Of a DNA stretch of 64,000 bases, positions 1-8,234 are shown piece after piece (the first letter of the stretch is position 1; each line of letters opens with the position of its first letter). The DNA lies in NCBI GenBank assembly GCA_035650215.1, contig DASRIC010000064.1:31365-95364 (forward strand), given 5' to 3'. The position numbers and the translations under genes are program-made. This DNA is from JACVRW01 sp035650215. GTDB taxonomy: Bacteria; Actinomycetota; Thermoleophilia; Solirubrobacterales; Thermoleophilaceae. The notes under the pieces are model-generated. The model had not been told where the DNA came from and did no database searches. It was given only the letters and a program-made list of their open reading frames with translations.

Positions 1-105
1 GCAGAAGCGGCTGCGCCCGGCGGCGAGGTCCCTGATCACGAGAATCGTCCACTTGCCGCAGATGATGTCCGCGGTGGCGCAGACGGCGCAGGTGGAATCG
101 GCCAT
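1..105 (-). CDS. HxlR-family transcriptional regulator, N-terminal fragment (cut by window edge)
   Basis: Only the first 35 codons are in the window. They read MADSTCAVCATADIICGKWT and continue with a 'ILVIRDLAAGRSRF' stretch, the usual start of the HxlR winged helix with its early cysteines and the GKW..L..RDL..G..RF pattern. HxlR proteins are small DNA-binding regulators, often redox or electrophile responsive. A hexamer TAGACT on the minus strand (113-118) lies 7 nt before the ATG, so the mRNA is probably leaderless. A perfect ACTTCAG-GAA-CTGAAGT inverted repeat sits just upstream and is a likely autoregulatory operator. Confidence 0.85.
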   Translation of the reverse strand, partial: MADSTCAVCATADIICGKWTILVIRDLAAGRSRFC

Positions 106-125
106 GAGGCCGAGTCTAGCGCAAG

Positions 126-142
126 ACTTCAGGAACTGAAGT
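126..142. promoter_or_regulatory. Inverted repeat, probable HxlR operator
   Basis: A perfect 7-bp inverted repeat with 3-bp spacer, ACTTCAG-GAA-CTGAAGT. It covers the expected -35 position of the edge HxlR gene, whose -10-like TAGACT is at 113-118 (minus). HxlR-family operators commonly have ACTT...AAGT arms, so autorepression is the simplest inference. Confidence 0.6.
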
Positions 143-181
143 GAGGGGCGGCCGGGCGCAGCCGCCGCCCCCCGCTGCCCC

Positions 182-889
182 TCAGCCGCCCAAGTTGCTC
201 AGCAGGCCGCCCCCGCCTCCGCCGCCGCCAACCGGCATCACGCGACCCTCGCTCGGCTGCACGAGCACCCAGCCGCTGCCGGCGAACGACATCTGCACGG
301 ACTCCCCCGAGCCACGGCCGATGAGGTTCTTCATCTTGATGTCCGTCTTGATGCCGGTCTGCAGGCTCGACGCCCAGGTGATCGCGGCCTGCGGGTCCGC
401 GAACGTCGGGGCGTCGCCGGTGTTCAGCAGCACGGGCGGGCCGTCGGAGACGATCGCCACCCAGCCGCTGCCCTGGAGGGCGGTGTTGAAGAGGCCGCCG
501 CCCATCATCCCGCTCGCGCCCTCCACCCGCTTGATGTCCCAGTCGATGCCGGAGTCGAAGGCCAGCAGGTTCCGGCCGTTCACCGTGATCGCGTCGTTCT
601 CGAGGTAGAGCAGGTGGATGTCCTGGGCGGTGTCGGCCAGGAACACCTCGCCCGTGCCCGACATCTTCATCAGCGTCGTGCCCTCGCCGGACACGGCCTT
701 CTTCAGCATCCGGCTCATCCCGCCCGAGCCGGCGTGCTCGAACGACACGTCGCCCTGGTAGGCGACCATCGCGCCGGCCTTGGCCTGAATCGTGATCTGC
801 CTGAGACTGACCTTCAAGAGCTTCGAGTTCTGAAGCGCGAATGCCTGCTCCGACTGCGTCTCCTGGAACTCACCAAGGGTGCTCTGCAC
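182..889 (-). CDS. AIM24 family protein (DUF124/TIGR00266-like)
   Basis: The 235-residue protein has the repetitive beta-strand character of the AIM24 family: LKVSLRQITIQAKAGAMVAYQGDV-type segments near the start, a central 'LLYLENDAITVNGRNLLAFDSGI' region, and a 'FAGSGWVLVQPS' C-terminal strand. The family is widespread and its biochemical role is unknown. The C-terminus ends in a glycine-rich tail (eight consecutive Gly) typical of bacterial AIM24 homologues. It stands alone between the HxlR gene and pilT. No signal peptide or membrane segment is seen. Confidence 0.85.
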   Translation of the reverse strand: MQSTLGEFQETQSEQAFALQNSKLLKVSLRQITIQAKAGAMVAYQGDVSFEHAGSGGMSRMLKKAVSGEGTTLMKMSGTGEVFLADTAQDIHLLYLENDAITVNGRNLLAFDSGIDWDIKRVEGASGMMGGGLFNTALQGSGWVAIVSDGPPVLLNTGDAPTFADPQAAITWASSLQTGIKTDIKMKNLIGRGSGESVQMSFAGSGWVLVQPSEGRVMPVGGGGGGGGLLSNLGG

Positions 890-952
890 CTGGTCTCCTT
901 CGTTTCGATTTCGTTCGTGCAGCGCGAACTCTTAGCGAGCGAGCCGCGAGGG

Positions 953-2143
953 TCAAGCGCCAGGCGTGGCGCTGATCGCGGGTGTCGAGCCGTTCCCGGC
1001 CGCCGGCGACTGATCGGGCTCGCTCTGCTCCTCCTCGGTGCCGAAGACCGACTCGACCGAGGTGTGCCGCTGGCCATCTGAGGAGACGAGAAGCTTGAAG
1101 TCGTGCGGATGGGTCGAGGCCTTCAGGGCGTCGTCCATCGAGACCCGGCCTGCCTGCACGTGGTAGAGCAGCGCCTGGTCGAAGGTCTGCATGCCGTAGT
1201 AGGCGCCCTCGGAGATCACCTCGGGGAGCTTCCCGGTCTCCTCGGGGTTCATGATCATGTCGCGCACGCGGCCGGTCATCCGCAGGATCTCGCAGGTCGC
1301 CACCCGGCCGTTGCGGTCGGGCGTGGGCACGAGCCGCTGCGAGATCACGGCCTTGAGCGTGCCGGCGAGCATCGCGCGCGCCTGGCGCTGCTCGGCCTGC
1401 GGGAAGAAGTCGATGATGCGGTTCACGGACTCGGCGGCGTCGACCGTGTGGATGGTCGAGAGCACGAGGTGGCCTGTCTCGGCCGCGGACAGCGCGGTGC
1501 GCACCGTCTCCTCGTCGCGCATCTCGCCGACGAGGATCACGTCCGGGTCCTGACGCAGCACGCGGCGCAGCGCGCGGGCGAAGGAGGCCGTGTCCTCGCC
1601 CACCTCGCGCTGATTGATGATCGAGGTCTTGTCGCGGTGCAGGAACTCGACCGGGTCCTCGATCGTCACGATGTGCTTGGGATAGCGGGAGTTGACGTGG
1701 TCGATCATCGAGGCGAGCGTCGTCGACTTGCCCGAGCCGGTCGTGCCGGTGAGCAGGATCAGCCCGCGCTCCTCGTCGGCGATCTCCGAGATCACCGCCG
1801 GCAGCAGCAGCTCGTCGACCGTCTTCACCTGGAAGGGGATCGCGCGCAGCACGAGCGACACCGAGCCGCGCTGGACGAAGGCGTTCACGCGGAAGCGGGC
1901 CACGCCCGGGATCGAGTACGAGAAGTCGACCTCGCGGTCGTGGCGGAAGGCCTCGAGCTTCGACTCGTCCTTGAGGATCTCGAACAGCGTGCGCTCGGTG
2001 TCCTCCGGGCGCAGGGTCTCGGTCTCCTCGAGCGGCAGGAGCTTGCCGTGCTGGCGGATAACCGGACGTGCGGGAACCTTGAGATGGAGGTCCGATCCCT
2101 CCAGCTCAATCAGGCGCATCAGGGCGGAGTCGATCTCGAACAT
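953..2143 (-). CDS. pilT: Type IV pilus twitching-motility ATPase PilT
   Basis: This is a 396-residue PilT-type secretion ATPase that would power pilus retraction at the inner face of the membrane. Visible motifs are Walker A GTTGSGKS (about residues 133-140), the Asp box around 'EDPVEF' (162-166), Walker B 'VILVGEMRD' (202-210) and the His box 'GHLVLSTIHT' (224-233). The start at MFEIDSALM fits the family N-terminus; the frame is open further upstream but lacks PilT similarity. The C-terminus has a low-complexity acidic/Pro/Ala tail. It lies 64 bp after rpoD on the same strand. No other pilus genes are nearby, so the substrate pilus is encoded elsewhere. Confidence 0.93.
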   Translation of the reverse strand: MFEIDSALMRLIELEGSDLHLKVPARPVIRQHGKLLPLEETETLRPEDTERTLFEILKDESKLEAFRHDREVDFSYSIPGVARFRVNAFVQRGSVSLVLRAIPFQVKTVDELLLPAVISEIADEERGLILLTGTTGSGKSTTLASMIDHVNSRYPKHIVTIEDPVEFLHRDKTSIINQREVGEDTASFARALRRVLRQDPDVILVGEMRDEETVRTALSAAETGHLVLSTIHTVDAAESVNRIIDFFPQAEQRQARAMLAGTLKAVISQRLVPTPDRNGRVATCEILRMTGRVRDMIMNPEETGKLPEVISEGAYYGMQTFDQALLYHVQAGRVSMDDALKASTHPHDFKLLVSSDGQRHTSVESVFGTEEEQSEPDQSPAAGNGSTPAISATPGA

Positions 2144-2207
2144 GGGTTTCGCATCGGAAGACGCGGCGCGCGCCTTGAATCCGAATGCAACCGATGGACG
2201 CCGGCGA

Positions 2208-3302
2208 CTACGCCACGTCGCGGAGCTTCTGCGCCTCCGCGAGCGACTGCAGCTTCTTGAGCGACTGGTTCTCGATCTGGCGGATCCGCTCGCGCGTGAC
2301 GTTGAAGGTGCGACCCACCTCGTCGAGCGTACGCGGGTGCTCCCCACCGAGCCCGTAGCGCAGCTCGAGCACGCGCCGCTCTCGGTAGGAGAGGTTCTCG
2401 AGCGCCTCGCGCAGGGCCTCCTTGGTGAGGATCTCCGCCGCGCGCTCGTAGGGCGACTCGGCACGCTCGTCCGCGATGAACTGTCCGAACTCGGACTCCT
2501 CCTCGTCGCCGACCGGCTTTTCGAGCGACACCGGCGCCTGCGCCGAGCGCTTGATCGACTCGACCTCCTCCGGGTCGATGCCGGTGTGCTCGGCGATCTC
2601 GTCCGGGGTGGGCTCCCGTCCCAGCTCGGTCACGAGCTTGCGCTCCGCACGGCCGATCTTGTTGAGCTTCTCGACCACGTGCACCGGAATCCGGATCGTG
2701 CGCGCCTTGTCGGCGAGCGCGCGTGCGATCGCCTGGCGGATCCACCAGGTGGCGTAGGTCGAGAACTTGAAGCCCTTGCGGTAGTCGAACTTCTCGGCGG
2801 CGCGAACCAGCCCGAGCGTGCCCTCCTGGATCAGGTCGAGGAAGGGCAGGCCCTGATTGCGGTAGTTCTTGGCGATCGAGACCACCAGCCGCAGGTTCGA
2901 CTCGACCATCTTCTGCTTCGCGTCGAGGTCGCCGCGCTCGATCCGCTTCGCGAGATCGACCTCCTCCTGCGCCGTGAGCAGCCGGACCTTGCCGATGTCC
3001 TTCAGGAACAGCTGAAGGGAATCGGTGGTCATGTCCGGCTTCAGGTCGATGGTCGCCTTCTTGCGGCGACTGCGGCGGTCGACCGCCCGCTCGACCTGCG
3101 GCTCGGAGTGCGTGGGGTCGTCCTCGACGAGCTCGATCTCCGACTTCTCGAAGTAGGTGTGAAGCTCCTCGATATCGCCGTCGTCGATCTCGACCTCCGC
3201 CAGCGCCAGTGCCACTTCGGCATAGGTCAGCGTGCCGACGGCCTGGCCCTTGGCGAGGAGGAGCTTTACCTCCTCGAGCTCTTGAAGTTCAGCTACAGAC
3301 AT
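2208..3302 (-). CDS. rpoD: RNA polymerase primary sigma factor (RpoD/SigA)
   Basis: This 364-residue sigma-70 has all core regions: region 1.2 with 'DSLQLFLKDIGKVRLLTAQEE', region 2 with 'DLIQEGTLGLVRAAEKFDY' and 'FSTYATWWIRQAI', region 3 with 'RTIRIPVH', and region 4 with the 'TLDEVGRTFNVTRERIRQIE' helix-turn-helix. The N-terminal region is short (about 90 residues) and acidic, as in many actinobacterial primary sigmas. A ribosome-binding AAGGA lies a few bases before ATG. A promoter-like TTGACT-16-TAGTGT is upstream at 3369-3396. Probably the housekeeping sigma. Confidence 0.95.
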   Translation of the reverse strand: MSVAELQELEEVKLLLAKGQAVGTLTYAEVALALAEVEIDDGDIEELHTYFEKSEIELVEDDPTHSEPQVERAVDRRSRRKKATIDLKPDMTTDSLQLFLKDIGKVRLLTAQEEVDLAKRIERGDLDAKQKMVESNLRLVVSIAKNYRNQGLPFLDLIQEGTLGLVRAAEKFDYRKGFKFSTYATWWIRQAIARALADKARTIRIPVHVVEKLNKIGRAERKLVTELGREPTPDEIAEHTGIDPEEVESIKRSAQAPVSLEKPVGDEEESEFGQFIADERAESPYERAAEILTKEALREALENLSYRERRVLELRYGLGGEHPRTLDEVGRTFNVTRERIRQIENQSLKKLQSLAEAQKLRDVA

Positions 3303-3368
3303 CCTGTTTCCTTACGACGAGCAGGGCCAAGCGCTAGGGCGCCCGGCCCAGAATCTCCGACTGTTTCA

Positions 3369-3396
3369 ACACTAACGCTACCGATAGTGAAGTCAA
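3369..3396 (-). promoter_or_regulatory. rpoD: Putative rpoD promoter
   Basis: On the minus strand TTGACT (3391-3396) is followed after 16 bp by TAGTGT (3369-3374), giving a leader of about 60 nt to the rpoD ATG at 3302. It is one of the few places in the window with a good -35 hexamer as well as a -10. Confidence 0.5.
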
Positions 3397-3542
3397 CCGA
3401 CGGAAAGCGAAAAGGCCGCTGGCTGGCCGGTCCAACAATTGCACCTTCCTCGTAGCGGGGGGACGCTTCGGTTGATGTCCTTGTCCCCGGAGCGGGTCAT
3501 GGCCCAAACCTCTCGCTGGCGGCGCATCTACACTCGCCGGTG

Positions 3543-3794
3543 ATGGCTGAGGACGACGGAGGCGTACTCGGGCGGCTGCCGCGCTCCCGGCCCGGCACGC
3601 GGAGCGACAAGCGCATGGCCGGCACGGCCAAGCCGGCCCCGCCGCCTCCTCGGCCTCGGCGAGCACCGTCCGCGCCGTCGCGGCCCGACCCGCTTGGGGA
3701 CGCGGTCCGCGTGGCCACCAAGGCCGCCGGAGCCGGTGTCCGAGTGGCCGGCACGGTGGCCGGCGAGCTGCTCCGCAAGCTGCCGCGACCGTAG
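3543..3794 (+). CDS. Small basic Pro/Arg-rich hypothetical protein
   Basis: About 83 residues with an acidic start (MAEDDGGVLG), a Pro/Arg-rich middle and an amphipathic C-terminal helix 'VATKAAGAGVRVAGTVAGEL' ending LRKLPRP. I do not recognise a family. The composition change to an Ala/Val/Gly helix at the end argues against a random frame. It is divergent from rpoD. A second ATG directly upstream (3540) would add one residue. Confidence 0.5.
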   Translation: MAEDDGGVLGRLPRSRPGTRSDKRMAGTAKPAPPPPRPRRAPSAPSRPDPLGDAVRVATKAAGAGVRVAGTVAGELLRKLPRP

Positions 3795-3880
3795 CCGGAG
3801 CTCCGGCCTCCCACCCGCGCTTGTGCCCGCGCGCGGGGATGTCGGTTCCTCCGGGACGGGGATCCTTCCCGCCGACGAGG

Positions 3881-3886
3881 TATGCT
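3881..3886 (+). promoter_or_regulatory. -10-like hexamer for a leaderless regulator gene
   Basis: TATGCT ends 5 nt before GTG (3892), which is followed directly by ATG (3895). No -35 is obvious. This matches the leaderless pattern seen repeatedly in the window. Confidence 0.4.
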
Positions 3887-3894
3887 GCGCGGTG

Positions 3895-4521
3895 ATGCCA
3901 AGCGGCGCGAAGGACTCGCCCCGTTGCCTGATCGTCGATTACCACCCGGTCGTGCGGGCAGGGGTGCGGGCAGTACTCGAGCAGGCGTTCAAGGGCGCCA
4001 AGGTGTCCGACGCCGCGTCGGTCGACGAGGTCGACCCGATAAACGGCGAGCCGCCGGATGTCGTGATCGTGGATCCCTGGCGCGCGGGCGTCGACGTGGG
4101 CGCCGTGGTCGGACAGCTGCAGAACCAGGTGCGCGCGCCGATCGTGATCTTCACCTCCGACGGTGGCGCCCGGCTGCTCAGCGAGGCGCTGAAGGCGGGG
4201 GTCAAGGGCTACGTGCGCAAGGACTCCCCCTCCGAGGACCTGATCCGCGCCATCGAGGCGGCGCGCTCGGGCGAGTTCTACGTCGACCCCGGGCTCTCCT
4301 CGACGATCGTGCTCGACGAGGGCGACCGCACGCTGAGCGCCCGTCAGCGGGAGATCTTGCAGATGCTCGCCGACGGGATGCAGACGGACAAGGTGGCCGA
4401 GACGCTCGGGCTCTCCACGGAGACGGTGCGCACCCACACCAAACGCATCCTCGCCAAGCTCGAGGCGTCCACCCGCACGCAGGCAGTGGCCATCGGCATT
4501 CGCCATGGCCTGATCGAGTAA
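3895..4521 (+). CDS. NarL/FixJ-type response regulator with atypical receiver
   Basis: About 208 residues: an N-terminal receiver and a C-terminal LuxR helix-turn-helix ('LSARQREILQMLADGMQTDK' through 'STETVRTHTKRILAKLEAS'). The phosphoacceptor region 'PDVVIVDPW' and the late 'GYVRKD' lysine are present, but the acidic pair after strand 1 is degraded to 'LIVDYHP', so only one of the two Mg-binding acids remains. Phosphorylation may be weak or absent. The start is ATG at 3895; GTG at 3892 is in frame. No kinase is adjacent. The next gene (GntR) follows after 13 bp and may be co-transcribed. Confidence 0.88.
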   Translation: MPSGAKDSPRCLIVDYHPVVRAGVRAVLEQAFKGAKVSDAASVDEVDPINGEPPDVVIVDPWRAGVDVGAVVGQLQNQVRAPIVIFTSDGGARLLSEALKAGVKGYVRKDSPSEDLIRAIEAARSGEFYVDPGLSSTIVLDEGDRTLSARQREILQMLADGMQTDKVAETLGLSTETVRTHTKRILAKLEASTRTQAVAIGIRHGLIE

Positions 4522-4534
4522 CGAGCCCGCGACG

Positions 4535-5194
4535 ATGAGCGCGCGCGAGCTCGCCCGCCGCACGACGGTCGACGCCCTCGCCGAGGCGCTCCGCGCGCGG
4601 ATCCTCGGGGGCGAGCTCGAGCCCGGCACGCCCCTGAGAGAGGAGGCGCTCGCCCGCGAGTACGACGTGGCCCGCCACTCACTGCGCTCAGCGCTGCGGG
4701 CGCTCGAGGCGGAGGGCGTCGTGCGGATCGAGCCCCACCGCGGCGCCCGGGTCACGGCGCTGTCCGCCGACGACGTGCGCGGCCTCTCGGCCCTGCGCAC
4801 GGCGCTGGAGGTCGAGGGCGCCCGGCTCGCCCTGGCCGCGGGAGGCGGCCGGCTGCCGGCGAGCGTGCGCGAGGCGGCCGAGCGCCTGGCGTCGCTCTGC
4901 CGCCGCCCACGACCCTCCTGGGGAGCGGTGGCCGAGGCGCACGAGCGCTTCCACCACCAGATCGTGGTGGCCGCGGGCAGCCCGCGCCTCGCGGCCGTGC
5001 ACCGCCAGACGGGCGCCGAGCTGCGCCTGTTCGTGCTGCAGCTCCCCCGCGCCTGGACGCTCGAGAAGCTCGCGAGCGACCACCTGCGCCTGGTCGACGA
5101 CCTCGAGCGCGAGGGCGCCGAGGCACTCCGCCCGCACATCGCTGAATCCACCGACGTGCTGATCGAGCAGGCGGGGGCGGTGGAGCGAGGCTAG
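4535..5194 (+). CDS. GntR/FadR-type transcriptional regulator with FCD domain
   Basis: A 219-residue protein with an N-terminal winged helix ('LRARILGGELEPGTPLREEA', 'VARHSLRSALRALEAEGVV', 'IEPHRGARVT') and a C-terminal all-helical FCD ligand domain with 'AHERFHHQIVVAAGSPRL' and a later 'DHLRLVDDLEREG', carrying the His/Asp/Glu residues that often bind a metal. FadR-subfamily regulators sense small carboxylates or acyl-CoAs. No neighbour identifies its ligand. Confidence 0.9.
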   Translation: MSARELARRTTVDALAEALRARILGGELEPGTPLREEALAREYDVARHSLRSALRALEAEGVVRIEPHRGARVTALSADDVRGLSALRTALEVEGARLALAAGGGRLPASVREAAERLASLCRRPRPSWGAVAEAHERFHHQIVVAAGSPRLAAVHRQTGAELRLFVLQLPRAWTLEKLASDHLRLVDDLEREGAEALRPHIAESTDVLIEQAGAVERG

Positions 5195-6174
5195 GTCTTC
5201 GCCTCCTCGGCCAGCTCCGAGCTCGGCGCCTCGCTCAGCACTGCGCCCTCGCCGGAGGCCTTCGCGCGGTACATGGCGCGGTCCGCCATGTCGATCAGGG
5301 TCTCGGCCTCGTCGCCGTGCTCGGGACAGGCGGCGACGCCGATCGACATCGACACGGCCGGCTCGTCCGGCATCGCCACCTCCTCGCGGACGGCGGAGCC
5401 CAGGCGGGTGGCCAGGGTCATGGCCTTGGAGGAGTCCTGCTCGGGCGCGAGAACGCAGAATTCGTCGCCGCCGAGGCGGGCCGCGGTGTCGACCGAGCGG
5501 ATCGAGCGCCTCATCGCCATCGCCACCTGCATCAGCACCCGGTCGCCCGCCGGGTGCCCGTGGGCGTCGTTGATCCGCTTGAGCCCGTCGACGTCCATCA
5601 GCAGCACGGCGAAGCCGTGGCCGTAGCGCTTCTGGACGGCCAGCAGCCTGCCGATCTGGCGCTGGAGCGCGCGCAGGTTCCCGAGTCCCGTGAGCGGGTC
5701 GGTGTGGGCCTGGGACTCGAGCTCCCGCGAGCGTCGCTTCACGAGCGCCTCAACCGCCGCTGCCTGCACCGCGCCGGTGGCGGTCACGAGCTGCTCGACG
5801 GCGTCGGCGAACTGCGCGGGGTCGCCGTCCGAGAGCTCCTCGCGGAGCGCCCCGATCAGCACGGCCTGCAGTGATGCTACGTCGCGCGCGAGCTCGCTCG
5901 CGCTGCCCTCGGCACCGCCGGCGCGCAGGGCGGCCAGCGACGCGGCGCGCTCGACCTGGTCCTCGGAGAGCGTGTAGGGCTCGGCGCCTTTGGGAGCGGC
6001 CGCCTGCTCGACGATGCCGGAGATCAGCTCCGGCAGCTCGCGCGCGATCCGATCCGTGGGCAGCTGGCTGATCTCCTCCAGCGAGGCGCGTTCGATCAGC
6101 TTCACTAGCCACGCCTTGGCGAGCTCGTCGCGTGAGCGGTCGAGGCGCGCGAACGGGCCCCTGCTGGGTGTCAT
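5191..6174 (-). CDS. GGDEF diguanylate cyclase
   Basis: About 327 residues. The C-terminal half is a complete GGDEF domain: 'DPLTGLGNLRALQRQI', 'DVDGLKRINDAHGHPAGDRV', the active-site 'RLGGDEFCVL', and 'SMSIGVAACPEHG'. An RSVD sequence lies five residues before GGDEF, which is the classic RxxD inhibitory c-di-GMP site. The N-terminal half is helical, acidic and not a recognised sensor; no membrane segments. It makes c-di-GMP from two GTP, presumably under feedback control. The start ATG at 6174 has a GGAAG about 10 nt upstream. The 3' end overlaps the GntR gene by 4 nt, tail to tail. Confidence 0.92.
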   Translation of the reverse strand: MTPSRGPFARLDRSRDELAKAWLVKLIERASLEEISQLPTDRIARELPELISGIVEQAAAPKGAEPYTLSEDQVERAASLAALRAGGAEGSASELARDVASLQAVLIGALREELSDGDPAQFADAVEQLVTATGAVQAAAVEALVKRRSRELESQAHTDPLTGLGNLRALQRQIGRLLAVQKRYGHGFAVLLMDVDGLKRINDAHGHPAGDRVLMQVAMAMRRSIRSVDTAARLGGDEFCVLAPEQDSSKAMTLATRLGSAVREEVAMPDEPAVSMSIGVAACPEHGDEAETLIDMADRAMYRAKASGEGAVLSEAPSSELAEEAKT

Positions 6175-6357
6175 GCGGCAGCTTCCATTCCGGCTCCCCG
6201 GCGTTCCGGCGGCTCCGGACGATCCTACCCCCGGTTCCGGCAGCACGGACGCGGAATTTGCGATCGATCCCCTTCGCTCCGGTCCGGGCCCAGCCCGGCC
6301 CCTCGCGCACGACGTCTGCTCTGTGCGAGAAGGCGTCCCGCTGAGAAGATTGCGCGC

Positions 6358-7542
6358 GTGAGCGAGCTGATCTCGATCGACGAGGCGCGCCGCCTGGTGC
6401 TCGCGGCGGTCGAGCCGCTGCCCGCCGAGCGCGTCAGGCTCGACGACGCCCGCGGGCGCGTGCTCGCGGCCGACCTCGAGAGCCCGATCGACGTGCCGCC
6501 CTTCGACGGCTCGGCGATGGACGGCTACGCCGTGGCGGCCGGGCCGGGCGCCGAGCTGGAGGTGGACGGCGAGTCTCGCGCCGGGCGCCCCGCGAGCGAG
6601 CGGCTGCGCGACGGTGCGGCGATCAGGATCTCCACCGGCGCGGCCGTGCCGTCCGGCGCCGACGCCGTGGTGCCCCTCGAACGGGCGAAGGAACAAGGCG
6701 CGCGCGTGCGCGTGCCCGACACCGTGGTGGGCGACAACGTGCGCTACGCGGGCGAGGACATCCCCGCCGGCTCGACGGTGCTGCAGGCCGGCACCGTGCT
6801 CGACCCGGCCGCCCTGGGAGCCGCGGCGGCCGTGGGCTCGGCAACCCTCTCGTGCGCCCGCCGGCCGCGCGTGGCGGTGCTCGTGACCGGCGACGAGCTC
6901 ACGAGGCCCGGCACGCCGCTCGCCCCGGGCGGCATCTACTCCTCGAACGCGTACGCGCTCGGCGCGCAGGCCGAGGCCGCCGGCGCCGAGCTCGTCCGGG
7001 TCGAAACGGTGCCCGACCGCCCCGAGCGCACCCTCGACGCGTTCGCCGGGGCACTCGAGGAGGCCGACGTGGTGATCGCCTCCGGGGGCGTGTCCGTCGG
7101 GCCGCACGACCACGTGAAGCCCGCCCTCGCCGAGCTCGGGGTCGAGGAGCGCTTCTGGGGCGTGCGCCTGCGGCCGGGCAAGCCGGCCTGGTTCGGCGTG
7201 CGCGGCTCCGTGCTCGTGTTCGGGCTGCCCGGCAACCCGGTGTCGGCGATGGTCACGTTCGAGCTGTTCGTGCGCCCCGCCCTGGCCGCCCTCCAGGGCG
7301 GCGACACCTCGGTGGTGCGCGCGAGCGCCACCCTCGACGAGCCGGTGCCGCTCCACCCGAGCCGCGAGCAGGCGATCCGCGTGCGCCTGCGCCACACCGA
7401 CGACGGGCTGCGCGCCACCACCACGGGCGAGCAGGGCTCTCACATGCTCAGCTCGATGCTGGGCGCCGACGGCCTGGCGCGCGTGGCACCCGGCGAGGGC
7501 GAGCTGGCCGCGGGCACGCGCGTGGAGGTCGAGCTGCTGTGA
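6358..7542 (+). CDS. moeA: Molybdopterin molybdenumtransferase MoeA
   Basis: A 394-residue MoeA that inserts molybdate into adenylylated molybdopterin. Characteristic segments are 'VPPFDGSAMDGYAV' (N-terminal domain), 'ISTGAAVPSGADAVV', 'VLVTGDELTRPG', 'IASGGVSVGPHDHVKPAL' and 'GLPGNPVSAMVTFELFVRP'. GTG start. It overlaps the next gene by the GTGA tetranucleotide, indicating coupled translation. No other molybdenum cofactor genes are in the window. Confidence 0.95.
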   Translation: MSELISIDEARRLVLAAVEPLPAERVRLDDARGRVLAADLESPIDVPPFDGSAMDGYAVAAGPGAELEVDGESRAGRPASERLRDGAAIRISTGAAVPSGADAVVPLERAKEQGARVRVPDTVVGDNVRYAGEDIPAGSTVLQAGTVLDPAALGAAAAVGSATLSCARRPRVAVLVTGDELTRPGTPLAPGGIYSSNAYALGAQAEAAGAELVRVETVPDRPERTLDAFAGALEEADVVIASGGVSVGPHDHVKPALAELGVEERFWGVRLRPGKPAWFGVRGSVLVFGLPGNPVSAMVTFELFVRPALAALQGGDTSVVRASATLDEPVPLHPSREQAIRVRLRHTDDGLRATTTGEQGSHMLSSMLGADGLARVAPGEGELAAGTRVEVELL

Positions 7543-8234
7543 GGCCGCGCGACCCGCGCCGCCTCATCGAGCGCCGCCGGCGCGCCCGCGTGCGCGTGAC
7601 GATCCTCCACGTGCCGCAGTCCGGCCACGACGTGGACGGCTCGATCGGGTCGTGCCAGACGGCGGAGGTGAGCCTGCCGCGGGAGGACCTCGACCGGATC
7701 TGGTCCGCCGAGTACCTCGAGCGCCTGGCGCGCACCTACTGGCACTTCCTCACGCGGATCTCGCTCGGCGTGCTGCGCGTCGAATACGGGCCGGACTCGC
7801 GCGAGGTGGTGGTGTTCCGCCGTCCGTTCGTGATGCTGCGCTTCCACAAGCCCGAGTACGAGACCCATGCCGAGCGCGGCTCGGTCACCTGGCCGATCGA
7901 CCGGGGTCTGCTCGTGGCTCCGAACGGCCGCGGGCGCGGCTACTTGCGGCTGTCGGTCGAGCGCCGCCCTGCGAGCGACGGCGCCGGCGAGGCCTCAGTC
8001 ACCGTCTCGTCCGAGGTCGTGAACTTCTACCCCCTGATCGCGGGCTGGGGCTGGTTCGGGCGGATCGGCCGGATGCTCTACAACCAGACCCAGCTGCGGA
8101 TCCACGTGGTCGTGACGAACGCATTCCTGCGCTCGCTCGCCAACCTCGAGCTCGAGCGCTCCGTGGTGGGCGTCCTCAGCCCAGCCGCTCCCCCGTTATC
8201 TCCCGCAGCTTCTCCCGGTCGTGACGAGCCGTGA
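7539..8234 (+). CDS. Conserved hypothetical protein translationally coupled to moeA
   Basis: About 231 residues starting at the GTG overlapping the moeA stop. The N-terminus is very basic (RPRDPRRLIERRRRARVRV), followed by a beta-rich body with 'LARTYWHFLTRISLGVLRVEYG', 'VTWPIDRGLLVAPNGRGRGY' and 'FYPLIAGWGWFGRIGRMLYN'. I do not recognise the family. The aromatic-rich pattern is protein-like and non-repetitive. The last 59 bases overlap the end of glpX on the other strand. The overlap with moeA hints at a linked function, but nothing specific can be claimed. Confidence 0.75.
   Translation: MRPRDPRRLIERRRRARVRVTILHVPQSGHDVDGSIGSCQTAEVSLPREDLDRIWSAEYLERLARTYWHFLTRISLGVLRVEYGPDSREVVVFRRPFVMLRFHKPEYETHAERGSVTWPIDRGLLVAPNGRGRGYLRLSVERRPASDGAGEASVTVSSEVVNFYPLIAGWGWFGRIGRMLYNQTQLRIHVVVTNAFLRSLANLELERSVVGVLSPAAPPLSPAASPGRDEP

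Noticed and set aside
182..240. Run of GCC/CCG repeats near the AIM24 gene end as a possible regulatory repeat
   Set aside because: It is the coding sequence for the poly-Gly C-terminus of the AIM24 protein, common in the family.
1103..2260. Long plus-strand open frames opposite pilT and rpoD
   Set aside because: They are antisense mirror frames of high-GC genes, rich in Arg, His and Gly, with no recognisable domain.
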